Below, in pieces: positions 1 through 7,190 of a stretch of DNA of 47,205 bases. Made by a program: the position numbers and the translations under genes. How positions within the stretch are numbered: position 1 is the first letter of the stretch; every line of letters starts with the position of its first letter. Below the pieces are notes generated by a model that ran no database searches, had not been told where the DNA came from, and saw nothing but the letters and a program-made list of their open reading frames with translations. The DNA is from a virus, in the IMG/VR virus record IMGVR_UViG_3300027851_000045, positions 1 to 47,205 of that record; one strand, given 5' to 3'.

Positions 1-127
1 ACCATGCGTGAAGTCTTCCATGTAGAGTGCCTCGCGTGCAGACTTCTCCGCACGCTTCCATTCCTTGCTGGTACGGTCAGGGCGCTTGTCATGGTGCAGA
101 ACGCCACCTGTGCTATCCGTCACCGTC
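1..127. repeat. Direct terminal repeat (left copy), assembly overlap
   Basis: Bases 1-127 are identical to 47079-47205. The repeat lies inside one continuous reading frame (the SleB-like hydrolase), so the contig is circular and was opened at an arbitrary point. A length of exactly 127 matches the largest k-mer commonly used by SPAdes-type assemblers, which makes an assembly overlap more likely than a biological terminal repeat. Confidence 0.9.
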
Positions 128-303
128 CAGCTGAATTGCTTGGGCTCGAATACAACCTCGCACACGTCTTTAGACAAGCCTGCCCGATATACCCTATTGA
201 GCGTCACCAGTGCCACGGCGTGCTGGCCCTGCACAGGCTCCCCGCGTGCTTCTTTGAACACGTTGAGAGCAAGACACGTCACAGCAATCTCAAATCCTGT
301 CAT
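1..303 (-). CDS. SleB-like cell wall hydrolase (endolysin), N-terminal part; continues at 47078
   Basis: This is a peptidoglycan-cleaving enzyme of the Hydrolase_2/SleB family, acting on the host wall at lysis. The ATG at 303-301 overlaps the denV stop (ATGA). The first residues read MTGFEIAVTCLALNVFKEAR, followed by GEPVQGQHAVALVTLNRV. That is the family signature, with Glu18 of KEARGE as the likely catalytic acid. The frame runs off the window at base 1 and resumes at 47078 because the molecule is circular; the full protein is 219 aa. The neighbours are denV upstream and a PD-(D/E)XK nuclease downstream. A second, unrelated hydrolase (M15 peptidase) lies in the lysis cluster near 25 kb. The family call is firm; the exact bond cut (transglycosylase or amidase) is not shown by the sequence. 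Confidence 0.88.
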   Translation of the reverse strand, partial: MTGFEIAVTCLALNVFKEARGEPVQGQHAVALVTLNRVYRAGLSKDVCEVVFEPKQFSWTVTDSTGGVLHHDKRPDRTSKEWKRAEKSAREALYMEDFTHG

Positions 304-722
304 GCGATCGGTTTCCCTTCGTATCGATACCAGCTTGGCTTCATTGCAATCTTCTCAGCAATTCGAGTTCGAATGATATGCAATGCTTCCGGAGTTGCAG
401 TGTAATGACCACACCACGGCGCCGCAAGCATGGTTCCGTCCGGGTCGAGTTCCGACTCACGGTTGAAGTTGATACCGCGTCGCTCAAGCTCCTGCCTCAG
501 CAGTGCATACCGCTCAACCAAGTAGGCGCCCTTATCGTAGAAGAAGCTCACGTGACCAGTGTTCAACGTGAATGCTGGCGGGATACGCTTCAGCACACCT
601 TGCACGCCACGCGCTGCAATGCTGCGAGCAAGGGACTTGGGCACCATTTTGATTTCACGGAACTCCGCGAACAAGTGTTGGTCCATCAGTTCTTGAGGTG
701 GAACCAGATTGATTCGTGTCAT
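300..722 (-). CDS. denV: Pyrimidine dimer DNA glycosylase/AP lyase (T4 endonuclease V homologue)
   Basis: It repairs UV-induced cyclobutane pyrimidine dimers by glycosylase and AP-lyase action. At 140 aa it is close to the T4 enzyme (138 aa). The start MTRINLVPPQELMDQHLFAE matches T4 DenV closely. Thr2, whose amine is the nucleophile in T4, and Glu23, the catalytic acid, are both present. GHVSFFYDK in the middle and SWYRYEGK at the C-terminus are also family motifs. The gene overlaps the next gene by ATGA and the previous one by 4 bases, so it belongs to the leftward operon running from 1.7 kb across the contig junction. It sits with late genes rather than with the replication genes of the right arm. 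Function is inferred from strong family resemblance. Confidence 0.93.
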   Translation of the reverse strand: MTRINLVPPQELMDQHLFAEFREIKMVPKSLARSIAARGVQGVLKRIPPAFTLNTGHVSFFYDKGAYLVERYALLRQELERRGINFNRESELDPDGTMLAAPWCGHYTATPEALHIIRTRIAEKIAMKPSWYRYEGKPIA

Positions 723-910
723 TTCACTTTTCCTAAGACAATCGCGTACAAGTCTTGAACGACTTCCGCAGGAGGCACATTATGCTGGCGTGCGAACTGT
801 TCAACAACCATGGCAAGTCCTTCAAGAACGAAGACACCATCGGAACAGAGTTCGACAGTGCCTCGTATCTCGTCGCCTCGCTGTACCAGCGACACCCGCA
901 TCTTGTTCAA
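719..910 (-). CDS. Hypothetical small protein (63 aa)
   Basis: I do not recognise this protein. It has no membrane segment, no cysteine motif and a mixed alpha/beta composition. A short N-terminal basic stretch (MNKMRVSLVQRGDE) is followed by a hydrophobic, probably helical C-terminal half. It overlaps its neighbours by 4 bases on both sides (ATGA junctions with the membrane protein before it and denV after it), which supports it as a real, translationally coupled member of the leftward operon. Confidence 0.65.
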   Translation of the reverse strand: MNKMRVSLVQRGDEIRGTVELCSDGVFVLEGLAMVVEQFARQHNVPPAEVVQDLYAIVLGKVK

Positions 911-1176
911 AGTTTGCGCCCTCGACCGTTCTTTTCATAGAACGCAATCGCACATTCCGCACAACGGCGCCAGCCCATGTTGAATATGCGTCGCAGCAGG
1001 TAAGATCGAGCAATCGATATCACCGTCATCCAGAATGTGATGATAAAGTTGTTCTCCCACGTCATCGGAATGCTGTACGCCTTGCATATTGCAGCAGTGG
1101 CAATCATCGCAACGACTAGGCCGACAATCGTATTGACCACAGCTTCCAACAGGCTCATTGCTTTGGACTGACTCAT
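907..1176 (-). CDS. Small two-helix membrane protein, DUF7220-like
   Basis: An 89-aa inner-membrane protein of unknown role. Residues about 10-30 (LLEAVVNTIVGLVVAMIA) form one membrane helix and FIITFWMTVISIARSY a second, followed by the basic sequence LLRRIFN. The pattern MSQS...EA...N...VG...TVISIARSY.LRR is familiar from small phage membrane proteins (DUF7220 type). I chose the ATG at 1176 because a GGAGG motif lies 7 bases upstream; a longer reading to 1239 would run into the 43-aa gene. It ends in an ATGA overlap with the next gene. Confidence 0.75.
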   Translation of the reverse strand: MSQSKAMSLLEAVVNTIVGLVVAMIATAAICKAYSIPMTWENNFIITFWMTVISIARSYLLRRIFNMGWRRCAECAIAFYEKNGRGRKL

Positions 1177-1304
1177 TTGCGTCCTCCAAATCGTTTCAGA
1201 CAGGCAATATAACCTTTCAGAAATGTATCCCATTGCCAAGATTCCAATCCAGAATTGTCAAAGTCCTTGCGAACCTTTGCAATAAATTCATCACTTAGCG
1301 TCAT
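1173..1304 (-). CDS. Hypothetical 43-aa protein
   Basis: A small gene beginning MTLSDEFIAKVRKDFDN and ending LKRFGGRK, with several aromatic residues (WQWDTF). Both ends form ATGA overlaps: its start overlaps the stop of the 137-aa gene and its stop overlaps the start of the membrane protein. This tight coupling is the main reason to accept it. I cannot assign a function. The ribosome binding site of the following gene (GGAGG) is embedded in its last codons. Confidence 0.6.
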   Translation of the reverse strand: MTLSDEFIAKVRKDFDNSGLESWQWDTFLKGYIACLKRFGGRK

Positions 1305-1714
1305 GGCTGGAACCTATCTCGCCCGATTGTGCAGTTCGCATCACGGTGACGTTGTATGCGTTCCCAAAGGTCCGGGCGTGTCCGCTCGATATAGCGTTCC
1401 GCTTCTTTCCACGCCTGCCCATCATCGCCAAGCAGCATGTCGTAGATCCTGTCTTGGGCAGCGCCCACGTCAGAAGCCGGTGCAACGTCCTCCGCACGCA
1501 TTTCCTGGAACCGTTGCAGACTGTCGATTGCTTCCTGGATATCCTTGCCCATGTCCTTACCCGCACCGCGCCCACCGGCAACAAGCAACTTCTTGATCGC
1601 GTGCTGGATGCAGGGATCAGTGACGTTGAACAGGTGCAACACTCGATAGACGTCAATCGTCTCTAAGTGGCGCACATCCTTGTGATAGTGCGGATGTTTA
1701 TTGCCTACTGACAT
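1301..1714 (-). CDS. Conserved phage protein of unknown function (137 aa), first gene of leftward operon
   Basis: The N-terminal half (HYHKDVRHLETIDVYRVL, then KKLLVAGGRGAGKD) resembles a conserved small phage family of unknown function that carries the pattern YRVL..F.V.DP.IQHA.KKLL.AG.RG.K.. .KDI.EAI.SL.R. The start is the ATG at 1714-1712, preceded by AAAGGAG at good spacing. An upstream in-frame ATG at 1852 lacks such a site. The gene lies first after the divergent control region, so it is the first product of leftward transcription. A host-takeover or regulatory role is conceivable, but nothing in the sequence shows it. Confidence 0.75.
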   Translation of the reverse strand: MSVGNKHPHYHKDVRHLETIDVYRVLHLFNVTDPCIQHAIKKLLVAGGRGAGKDMGKDIQEAIDSLQRFQEMRAEDVAPASDVGAAQDRIYDMLLGDDGQAWKEAERYIERTRPDLWERIQRHRDANCTIGRDRFQP

Positions 1715-1743
1715 ATCAAACTCCTTTCGTAGATGGAAGGCTA

Positions 1744-1772
1744 ATTTTAACCGTGTGCAACTTTGAGCACAA
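1744..1772 (-). promoter_or_regulatory. Candidate sigma-70 promoter for the leftward operon
   Basis: Read on the minus strand: TTGTGC, 17 bases, TAAAAT. The -10 matches the consensus at 5 of 6 positions; the -35 is weak. It lies 30 bases upstream of the first leftward start codon. The rightward candidate at 2234 has the same -35 (TTGTGC) and a similar -10. Confidence 0.35.
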
Positions 1773-2233
1773 CGCACGTTAATATGACCACAGTGAGCTC
1801 GCGGGCTAATTGCGTTAGCAGAATCCAGCCGAACGAAATCATTTCGCGTCACCCGATGGCTAACAGTGTCACCGAGGCAAAACTATTATCGGTCCATTGT
1901 TCCGCGATTATCATTGCACAAGCACTCAACGAAACCAGCTAAATCCATAGAATTTATTCACCGACTGGCATAATTGCGAGGGTATATTTTGCTGAGTGCT
2001 AATCGCTGCAAACCCTTACCAGTGCTCTATATATACCCTATAAACAATATATAAATTAGTAATTAGTAGTAGAGATATAGAATCTTTCTTTAAGGTGTAG
2101 TATGTAGTAGTGTACGGCCTACCACATATGATAAAGGCTGTACCCCTAAGCCCCGAAAATTAGTTGCTAACAAAATTCCACCAATTAGCCATTAGCAAAA
2201 CCGCAATTCTGACGTCTTTATCCCAGAATCAGG

Positions 2234-2262
2234 TTGTGCCACCTCGGTACTTAATACAAAAT
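2234..2262 (+). promoter_or_regulatory. Candidate promoter for the rightward arm
   Basis: TTGTGC, 17 bases, CAAAAT, ending 28 bases before the first rightward start codon at 2291. An overlapping TACAAA at shorter spacing (15) could serve as an alternative -10. The match is weak, but the position in the divergent gap is right. Confidence 0.3.
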
Positions 2263-2290
2263 GCACGCACCAATTCCACAGGAGAACACC

Positions 2291-2929
2291 ATGCACGATA
2301 TCACCCTTCCGGTCTCTAATCTTTCGCCCGAAGAGCACTATGCTGAATGGGAGCAGGAAGTGCTCGACAAGCTGGTGGAGCTAGGATACCCCGTAGAACT
2401 GTGGCCGTCGGACGCTATGGGCGCCAGCGGGTTCGTTAAATACTGGAAAAGCACAGGGCTTCCGCGTAACCCTGCTCCAGTCAATATGCCCATGGACAAA
2501 GGCGCCTACAACGGTCCAACCATGCCCGAAGCAGCGGTCAGACTGTTCAATAATTCGTTTTCCCATGTCACACACGCTTTCTTCTGCATCACTAAGGGTG
2601 AGGACTGGTGGCCGCACGACAAAGCGTTCCTCTGCAACGACGCGAACTCTTACATGCTGCTCATGCTCTACTCAGCAGCAGTCATGAACCCAAGTATCAT
2701 GGACAAACCTGCCGAAAAGAAACTCGGGCGACCGCGGAACGAAGCTGCACACGCTGCCAAGGCGGAAAAGTCTGCTCGTTATCAGGAATGGCTCGCGCAG
2801 TGTGCCGAATATCGGGCGGAAGTGGAGGTCGCTGAAAACAGGTATCGTGAGGCGCGTGCTGTGTCAGAAGAACTGCGAGTGGAACTTAACGTACTTAAGG
2901 CCCGTGGTGCTCCGAAGTGGATTCCTTAA
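2291..2929 (+). CDS. Hypothetical protein with AT-hook-like motif and C-terminal coiled coil (212 aa)
   Basis: I do not recognise the family. The N-terminal two thirds look globular, with many Trp, Pro and Asn residues (EDWWPHDKAFLCNDAN). Near residue 145 the sequence KKLGRPRNEAA is an AT-hook-like minor-groove motif. It is followed by a charged Ala/Glu-rich coiled coil of about 60 residues. The ATG at 2291 has AGGAG upstream and is preferred over the in-frame ATG at 2261. As the first rightward gene next to the AT-rich gap, it could bind DNA there as a regulator or initiator accessory; that is inference only. Confidence 0.75.
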   Translation: MHDITLPVSNLSPEEHYAEWEQEVLDKLVELGYPVELWPSDAMGASGFVKYWKSTGLPRNPAPVNMPMDKGAYNGPTMPEAAVRLFNNSFSHVTHAFFCITKGEDWWPHDKAFLCNDANSYMLLMLYSAAVMNPSIMDKPAEKKLGRPRNEAAHAAKAEKSARYQEWLAQCAEYRAEVEVAENRYREARAVSEELRVELNVLKARGAPKWIP

Positions 2930-2935
2930 CACACG

Positions 2936-2964
2936 TTGCGAGGCCTTAGCCTGCTCGGTACAAT
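2936..2964 (+). promoter_or_regulatory. Sigma-70 promoter upstream of the HTH and primase genes
   Basis: TTGCGA, 17 bases, TACAAT, with the -10 ending 33 bases before the ATG at 2998. It matches the consensus at 4 of 6 (-35) and 5 of 6 (-10) positions at optimal spacing. Related sequences (TTGCGT with 15-17 bp spacing) occur before other right-arm genes. Confidence 0.55.
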
Positions 2965-2997
2965 GCCAGCAACTTACCTCACCACAGGAAGACAAAC

Positions 2998-3237
2998 ATG
3001 ACGTCAAAAGTAAATGACGCCCAGCGGGAATTTGACGAACGGTATATCACCAGTTCGGAGATTATGCAGTCAATGGGCGTAACCCGCACCACAATCCTAT
3101 TGGCCCGTCGCACTGGCAAGCTCCCTGACCCGATCGATATCCAGGGCAAGATCTACATCTGGGAACGTGACAAGGTGAAGCCCTACCTTGACGCCTGGAA
3201 GATCGTTCTGGACGTTCGTCGGGGAGCTACTGCATGA
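2998..3237 (+). CDS. Small helix-turn-helix DNA-binding protein (MerR/excisionase-like)
   Basis: A 79-aa protein with a winged HTH of the MerR/excisionase superfamily at about residues 17-60. The motif ITSSEIMQSMGVTRTTILLA is the helix-turn-helix and GKIYIWERDKVKPYLDAW the wing and following helix. It is preceded by AGGAAG and overlaps the primase gene by 4 bases, so the two are probably co-translated. It could be a local transcription regulator or an origin-binding helper for the primase-helicase. There is no integrase in this genome, so a true excisionase role is unlikely. Confidence 0.75.
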   Translation: MTSKVNDAQREFDERYITSSEIMQSMGVTRTTILLARRTGKLPDPIDIQGKIYIWERDKVKPYLDAWKIVLDVRRGATA

Positions 3238-5480
3238 TTCCAGCTCAATGGGAGAGGTTGCCCGATGAGCTGCGCTATGTGCCTAAATGGTGCGTCGCGG
3301 CTCCGGATAAGAGCCCTTACACAACAAGCGGACAGCGGGCCAGCGTAACGAACCCGAGTAACTGGTCGGACTGGTACAGCGCGTCGCTTACAGCGGCCCA
3401 ATGGGGCGAAGGGTCGGGCATTGGTTTCGTATTGTCGGAAGACGATTGCTTCACTTGCATTGACCTTGACGTCAAAGACAACACGCCGCAGGAGCAGCTT
3501 GACAGATTCTGGAAGATTGTGCAAGCGTTTGACAGCTATACTGAGCGCAGTCGCAGCGGTAAGGGTTTGCACATCTGGGTCAAGGGTAAGGTGGGCACAG
3601 GTTGCAGGCGCGACGGGGTTGAGGTGTATTCGCAGCAGCGGTTCATTATTTGCACAGGGGACGCGCTGCCTGGATTCCAAAAGCCTGTCGAAGACCGCCA
3701 AGAGTTGCTGGATATACTGGTTGCGGAGATCCGCGCTGCTGCACAGACCAATCATATTGAGCTGGTGGAGCAGGAGGAGACAGTTACCGATGAAGAACTC
3801 TGGCAAAAGGCGGCTGACGCTGCAAACGGCGACAAGTTCAAGCACCTCTGGACAGGAGACTGGCAAGGCCTCGGTTATCCATCACAGTCCGAGGCGGACT
3901 TGTCGTTGCTGTCTATGTTGTGCTTCTACACCAAGTCCAATGAACAAGTTCGCAGATTGTTTCGCTTGTCAGGCCTCGGACAACGGGACAAAGCACAGAA
4001 GAACAATCGTTATATTGACCGCACGCTGGCAATGATCCGCGGTCGGCAGCAACGTGAGGACGCGGCCGCTGCTGCTGCGCAGGCCAACGCTGTGCAGCTT
4101 GTGGCACAGGTTGCACCGCAGAAGCTGCTCCCTGTCGAGACGGAATCGACATTGGAATGGCCTCCTGGGAGAGTGGGCGAGCTGGCAAGATGGTTCTATG
4201 CCCTCGCACCGCGACCAGTGCGCGAAGTTGCTATCGTGTCGGCGCTCGGTGTGGTCGCTGGCATCTATGGGCGTGCATACAATATCAGCGGGAGCGGTCT
4301 CAATCTCTACATTGTCCTCGTGGCTCGCAGTGCTGTGGGCAAAGAGGCAATGCACAGCAGCATCAGCAAGCTATCGCACGTTATGATGAGTTCTGGTGCC
4401 ACAGCGTTCTCAGCATTTGTTGATTTCAGTGACTACGCATCAGGCCCCGCACTTGTCAAAGGGATTTCCAATAGCGAACGCGGCAGCTTTGTCAATGTAG
4501 CGGGTGAATGGGGTCGTAAGCTGCGCAAGATGGGCGATGACCACACCGAAGGGCCGATGTCGTCGTTGCGCACTGTAATGACAAACCTGTATCAGAAGTC
4601 GTCTGCTGGAACCATCGTTGGCGGTATCGGGTACAGCGACAAGGAAAAGAACGTCGCCTCGACGAACGGTGTTGCCTACAGCATGATTGGCGAAACGACA
4701 CCTGACACGTTCTATGAGTCGCTAACGAATACCATGATGCAAGACGGGTTCATGTCCCGCTTCATTGTTATCGAATATGCAGGTCTGCGCCCTGAGTTCA
4801 ACACTGCAAACAGTGTGCCTATACCAGAAGACCTGAAGGAGATTCTGCTCACTGGTGCGGGTATTGTGATGCAATGTCCGCCCGGAGGTTTCTACGATGT
4901 CGCGACGTCACGCGAAGCGCAGATCATGTTGGATGCGTTCGACAAGCACTGTGACCAGCAGATCAACGCAACGGATGACGAGTCTTGGCGCCAGATGTGG
5001 AACCGCGCTCACCTGAAGACTTTGAAGGTTGCGGCCCTGCTGGCGGTGACAGAAAATCCGATGGCACCTATTGTGACAGAAGAGCACGCGGAATGGGCGC
5101 TTAACTTGATCCACCGCGACATCTCTATCATGCGACGTAAGATGTCGGAAGGTGACGTCGGTGACGGTGACGTTGTGCGCGAGCGCAAGTTGCTGGCAGT
5201 GCTTGCGGATTACCTGAAGCACCCCATTGCGGCAGGGTACAAGATCACGGACGACATGCGGAAGGCTGGTGTGGTCGCTAGGAAGTATCTGCAGATCCGA
5301 TTGCAGCGTACCAATTCATTCGCGAAGCACAAGCTGGGCCAGACGCTTGCACTTGACCACACTATCCGCAGTCTTGTTGATAGCGGGTATCTGGTTGAAG
5401 TACCGAAGGATAAGATTCCAGTCGAATGGAACTTCCACGGCAAAGCATACCGAATCGTCAGTCTGCCTGATGTGCTTTGA
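3234..5480 (+). CDS. Primase-helicase: AEP primase-polymerase fused to DUF3987 ATPase
   Basis: A 748-aa replication enzyme. Residues 1-190 form an archaeo-eukaryotic-type primase (Prim-Pol) domain: CIDLDVKD supplies the metal-binding Asp77 and Asp79, SRSGKGLHIWVKG (106-118) the sxH nucleotide motif, and FIICTGD the third motif. Residues about 215-270 (PSQSEADLSLLSMLCFYT) look like the helix-bundle domain of NrS-1-type primase-polymerases. From about 310 onward a DUF3987 P-loop ATPase/helicase domain follows. Its Walker A is ARSAVGKEA (364-372), with Glu where Ser/Thr is usual. It presumably primes and unwinds at the phage origin. It overlaps the HTH gene by 4 bases. Confidence 0.88.
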   Translation: MIPAQWERLPDELRYVPKWCVAAPDKSPYTTSGQRASVTNPSNWSDWYSASLTAAQWGEGSGIGFVLSEDDCFTCIDLDVKDNTPQEQLDRFWKIVQAFDSYTERSRSGKGLHIWVKGKVGTGCRRDGVEVYSQQRFIICTGDALPGFQKPVEDRQELLDILVAEIRAAAQTNHIELVEQEETVTDEELWQKAADAANGDKFKHLWTGDWQGLGYPSQSEADLSLLSMLCFYTKSNEQVRRLFRLSGLGQRDKAQKNNRYIDRTLAMIRGRQQREDAAAAAAQANAVQLVAQVAPQKLLPVETESTLEWPPGRVGELARWFYALAPRPVREVAIVSALGVVAGIYGRAYNISGSGLNLYIVLVARSAVGKEAMHSSISKLSHVMMSSGATAFSAFVDFSDYASGPALVKGISNSERGSFVNVAGEWGRKLRKMGDDHTEGPMSSLRTVMTNLYQKSSAGTIVGGIGYSDKEKNVASTNGVAYSMIGETTPDTFYESLTNTMMQDGFMSRFIVIEYAGLRPEFNTANSVPIPEDLKEILLTGAGIVMQCPPGGFYDVATSREAQIMLDAFDKHCDQQINATDDESWRQMWNRAHLKTLKVAALLAVTENPMAPIVTEEHAEWALNLIHRDISIMRRKMSEGDVGDGDVVRERKLLAVLADYLKHPIAAGYKITDDMRKAGVVARKYLQIRLQRTNSFAKHKLGQTLALDHTIRSLVDSGYLVEVPKDKIPVEWNFHGKAYRIVSLPDVL

Positions 5481-5483
5481 CAG

Positions 5484-5512
5484 TTGCGTCATAACGCGGG
5501 TCACTGTAAATT
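5484..5512 (+). promoter_or_regulatory. Sigma-70-like promoter before mazG
   Basis: TTGCGT, 17 bases, TAAATT, located 39 bases before the ATG at 5551. The bases just before the -10 (GTCACTG) also occur immediately before the -10 of the promoter at 8160, which hints at a shared phage promoter type. Confidence 0.45.
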
Positions 5513-5550
5513 AACGAACGTGCATTAACGCACTCACTAGGAGAAACCAG

Positions 5551-5952
5551 ATGAACATCACACACCCCGAGCTCGTCGCTGCGCTTGCCAAGCCTGGCGC
5601 GGACATTGTTGCAACCCTGACGCCCGAAGACGCCCATGCACTGCATATGGCAGTTGGCATCGCGGGTGAATCCGGCGAACTGCTGGACGCTGTCAAGAAG
5701 GCAGCGATCTACCGCAAGCCCATTGACCGCGAGAACGTGGTTGAAGAGCTGGGCGACCTCGAGTTCTATATGGAAGGTCTGCGTCAGGGCTTGGGCATCA
5801 CCCGCGACGAAGTGTTGGCGTACAACATCGCCAAGCTGTCCAAGCGTTACAGCTCCGGGACGTACAGCGACAAGCACGCACAAGAACGCGCCGACAAGGC
5901 TGCTCCGGTGCAAGGCGAACTTTTTGATTCCGAAGGTGGGCATCATGACTGA
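5551..5952 (+). CDS. mazG: MazG-like nucleotide pyrophosphohydrolase
   Basis: A 133-aa all-alpha NTP pyrophosphatase. The metal-binding signature is clear: GESGELLDAVKKA (about 43-55) followed by VVEELGDLEFYMEGL (about 71-85), that is ExxE and ExxD. Such enzymes hydrolyse (d)NTPs to monophosphates, and phage versions adjust the nucleotide or alarmone pool. It begins after a good AGGAG site and overlaps the next gene by 8 bases. It opens a nucleotide-metabolism stretch that includes thyX and, further on, a dCMP deaminase. Confidence 0.88.
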   Translation: MNITHPELVAALAKPGADIVATLTPEDAHALHMAVGIAGESGELLDAVKKAAIYRKPIDRENVVEELGDLEFYMEGLRQGLGITRDEVLAYNIAKLSKRYSSGTYSDKHAQERADKAAPVQGELFDSEGGHHD

Positions 5953-6379
5953 TATTCCTGCAAACACTGTGACGCAAGCTGACCTCGAAGAATGGTACAA
6001 GCTGCAAGAAGAACTGAAGCGCATCAAGGCGTCCGAGATGCTGTTGCGCCAGAAGATCTTCGGCGCTTACTTCCCGTCTCCTACGGAAGGCACAAACTCT
6101 GCACCGCTCGCTGACGGATGGGTTCTCAAGGGTAAGCACACCATCAACCGTGAGGTCGATCCTGGAGCCCTTGGTGCCATGAAAGAGCAATTCGTTCAAG
6201 CTGGTATCTCTGCCGATGCGCTGGTTCAATACAAGCCTTCGCTCGTGCTGAAAGAATACCGCACGCTGACCGAAGAGCAACGTCAGCTCTTTGATCGTGC
6301 TCTGATTGTGAAGCCCGGTTCTCCGGCCCTTGAAATCGTGTTGCCCGCAAAGGCAAAGAAAGCAGGTGAGCAAGCATGA
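5945..6379 (+). CDS. Conserved phage protein, DUF7173-like (144 aa)
   Basis: It starts MTDIPANTVTQADLEEWYKL, with a helical N-terminus containing LKRIKASEMLLRQKIF. FPSPTEGTNS, LKGKHTINREVD and a C-terminal LIVKPGSPALEIV follow. This order is shared with a family found in many podo- and myoviruses (DUF7173), with no established function known to me. It sits between mazG and thyX with overlaps at both ends (8 and 4 bases), so it is part of the nucleotide/replication operon. The start chosen is the ATG at 5945; upstream in-frame codons overlap mazG extensively. Confidence 0.8.
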   Translation: MTDIPANTVTQADLEEWYKLQEELKRIKASEMLLRQKIFGAYFPSPTEGTNSAPLADGWVLKGKHTINREVDPGALGAMKEQFVQAGISADALVQYKPSLVLKEYRTLTEEQRQLFDRALIVKPGSPALEIVLPAKAKKAGEQA

Positions 6380-7041
6380 AACAAGTTCTTGATCATGGTC
6401 TAGTTCGGCTGGTGGATCACATGGGCAACGACCTGTCCATTATCCGCGCCGCTCGCGTCAGCTACGACGCTGACTGGCGTACTGGTGAAGATGAGGGTAA
6501 GGACGAGAAACTGATCGCCTACCTGATGAAGAACCACCACACCAGCCCGTTCGAAGCTGTCACCTTCACGTTCGAAGTCAAGGCGCCGCTGTTCGTGTTC
6601 CGCCAGTGGCATCGTCACCGGACGTGGTCTTACAATGAAGTGAGCGCACGTTACAGCGAGCTTCCGGAAGAGTTCTACGTTCCCGAGCTGTCTGACATCA
6701 CTACGCAAAGCACATCGAACAAGCAGATGCGAACCGATGCACAGCATCCGCAAGCGGTCTTGATGCAGAGCTACATGCGGAAGTCTATGATGGATGCGTT
6801 CGCACTCTATAAGGAACTGCTGGCGCAAGGTTGCCCACGTGAGCTGGCTCGCAGTGTGCTTCCGGCATCGACTTATTCGCGCATGTTTGCGACAGTCGAT
6901 CTTCACAACTTGTTCCACTTCCTGCGCCTGCGCTTGCACGAGCACGCCCAGAAGGAAATCCGCGTCTATGCGGAAGCTATGCTGGAACTGGTTGAGCCGG
7001 TTGTTCCCTACGCTGTGGCCGCATTCAAGGAGACCCTGTAA
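6376..7041 (+). CDS. thyX: Flavin-dependent thymidylate synthase
   Basis: It makes dTMP from dUMP using methylene-tetrahydrofolate, FAD and NADPH. The 221-aa protein carries the ThyX signature RHRx7S at residues 80-90 (RHRTWSYNEVS), plus a second Ser at 94. The N-terminal AARVSYDADW and the HHTSPFEAVTFTFEVKAP stretch are family-typical. It overlaps the DUF7173 gene by 4 bases, and its stop overlaps the following ATG by one base (TAATG). With the dCMP deaminase at 9911 it gives the phage its own route from dCMP to dTMP. Confidence 0.96.
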   Translation: MKQVLDHGLVRLVDHMGNDLSIIRAARVSYDADWRTGEDEGKDEKLIAYLMKNHHTSPFEAVTFTFEVKAPLFVFRQWHRHRTWSYNEVSARYSELPEEFYVPELSDITTQSTSNKQMRTDAQHPQAVLMQSYMRKSMMDAFALYKELLAQGCPRELARSVLPASTYSRMFATVDLHNLFHFLRLRLHEHAQKEIRVYAEAMLELVEPVVPYAVAAFKETL

Positions 7042-7190
7042 TGGCACGTGATATCCAACTCATTCGACGCCTGGCGCCGAAACCGATTGCCTACCATGTC
7101 GCAAAGGCGCTCGGCGTAGCACCTCCGCCGATGCTGGTCACGTTCAAAGATCAGCGTGGAAACATCCGTCGCGAGATGGTGCCACTGTGA
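7041..7190 (+). CDS. Hypothetical 49-aa protein
   Basis: A short basic protein beginning MARDIQLIRRLAPKPIAYHV and ending REMVPL. Its ATG shares a base with the thyX stop (TAATG), and its stop is embedded in the ligase start (GTGA). It has no Cys and no membrane segment. I accept it because the frame fills the gap exactly and is coupled at both ends. Function unknown. Confidence 0.6.
   Translation: MARDIQLIRRLAPKPIAYHVAKALGVAPPPMLVTFKDQRGNIRREMVPL

Larger units (their letters stand above)
1715..2290. other. AT-rich divergent control region with GCTAA repeats; candidate replication origin
   Basis: This 576-bp gap has no convincing gene and separates the two divergent transcription arms. The pentamer GCTAA (or TTAGC) occurs about nine times: near 1740, 1805, 1815, 1859, 1938, 1998, 2166, 2185 and 2192. 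It includes a perfect inverted repeat GCTAA-TTGCG-TTAGC (1805-1819) and a wide TTGCTAA/TTAGCAA pair (2164-2198). A strongly AT-rich core lies at about 2025-2095. Direct-repeat clusters beside an AT-rich segment are typical of initiator-bound origins and of early operators; which one applies here is inference. Confidence 0.5.

Noticed and set aside
1-127. Biological direct terminal repeat of the virion DNA
   Set aside because: It lies within a coding frame, has exactly a standard assembler k-mer length, and 127 bp is not a typical size for terminase-generated repeats in this phage type. Assembly overlap is simpler.
2998-3237. Excisionase implying a temperate lifestyle
   Set aside because: No integrase, attachment site or lysogeny repressor was found. 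The HTH protein is coupled to the primase-helicase instead.
4054-4386. Arg/Ser-rich 110-aa open frame within the primase gene
   Set aside because: It is an out-of-frame shadow of the primase coding sequence, with shadow-type composition and no ribosome binding site. Many similar shadows were dropped.
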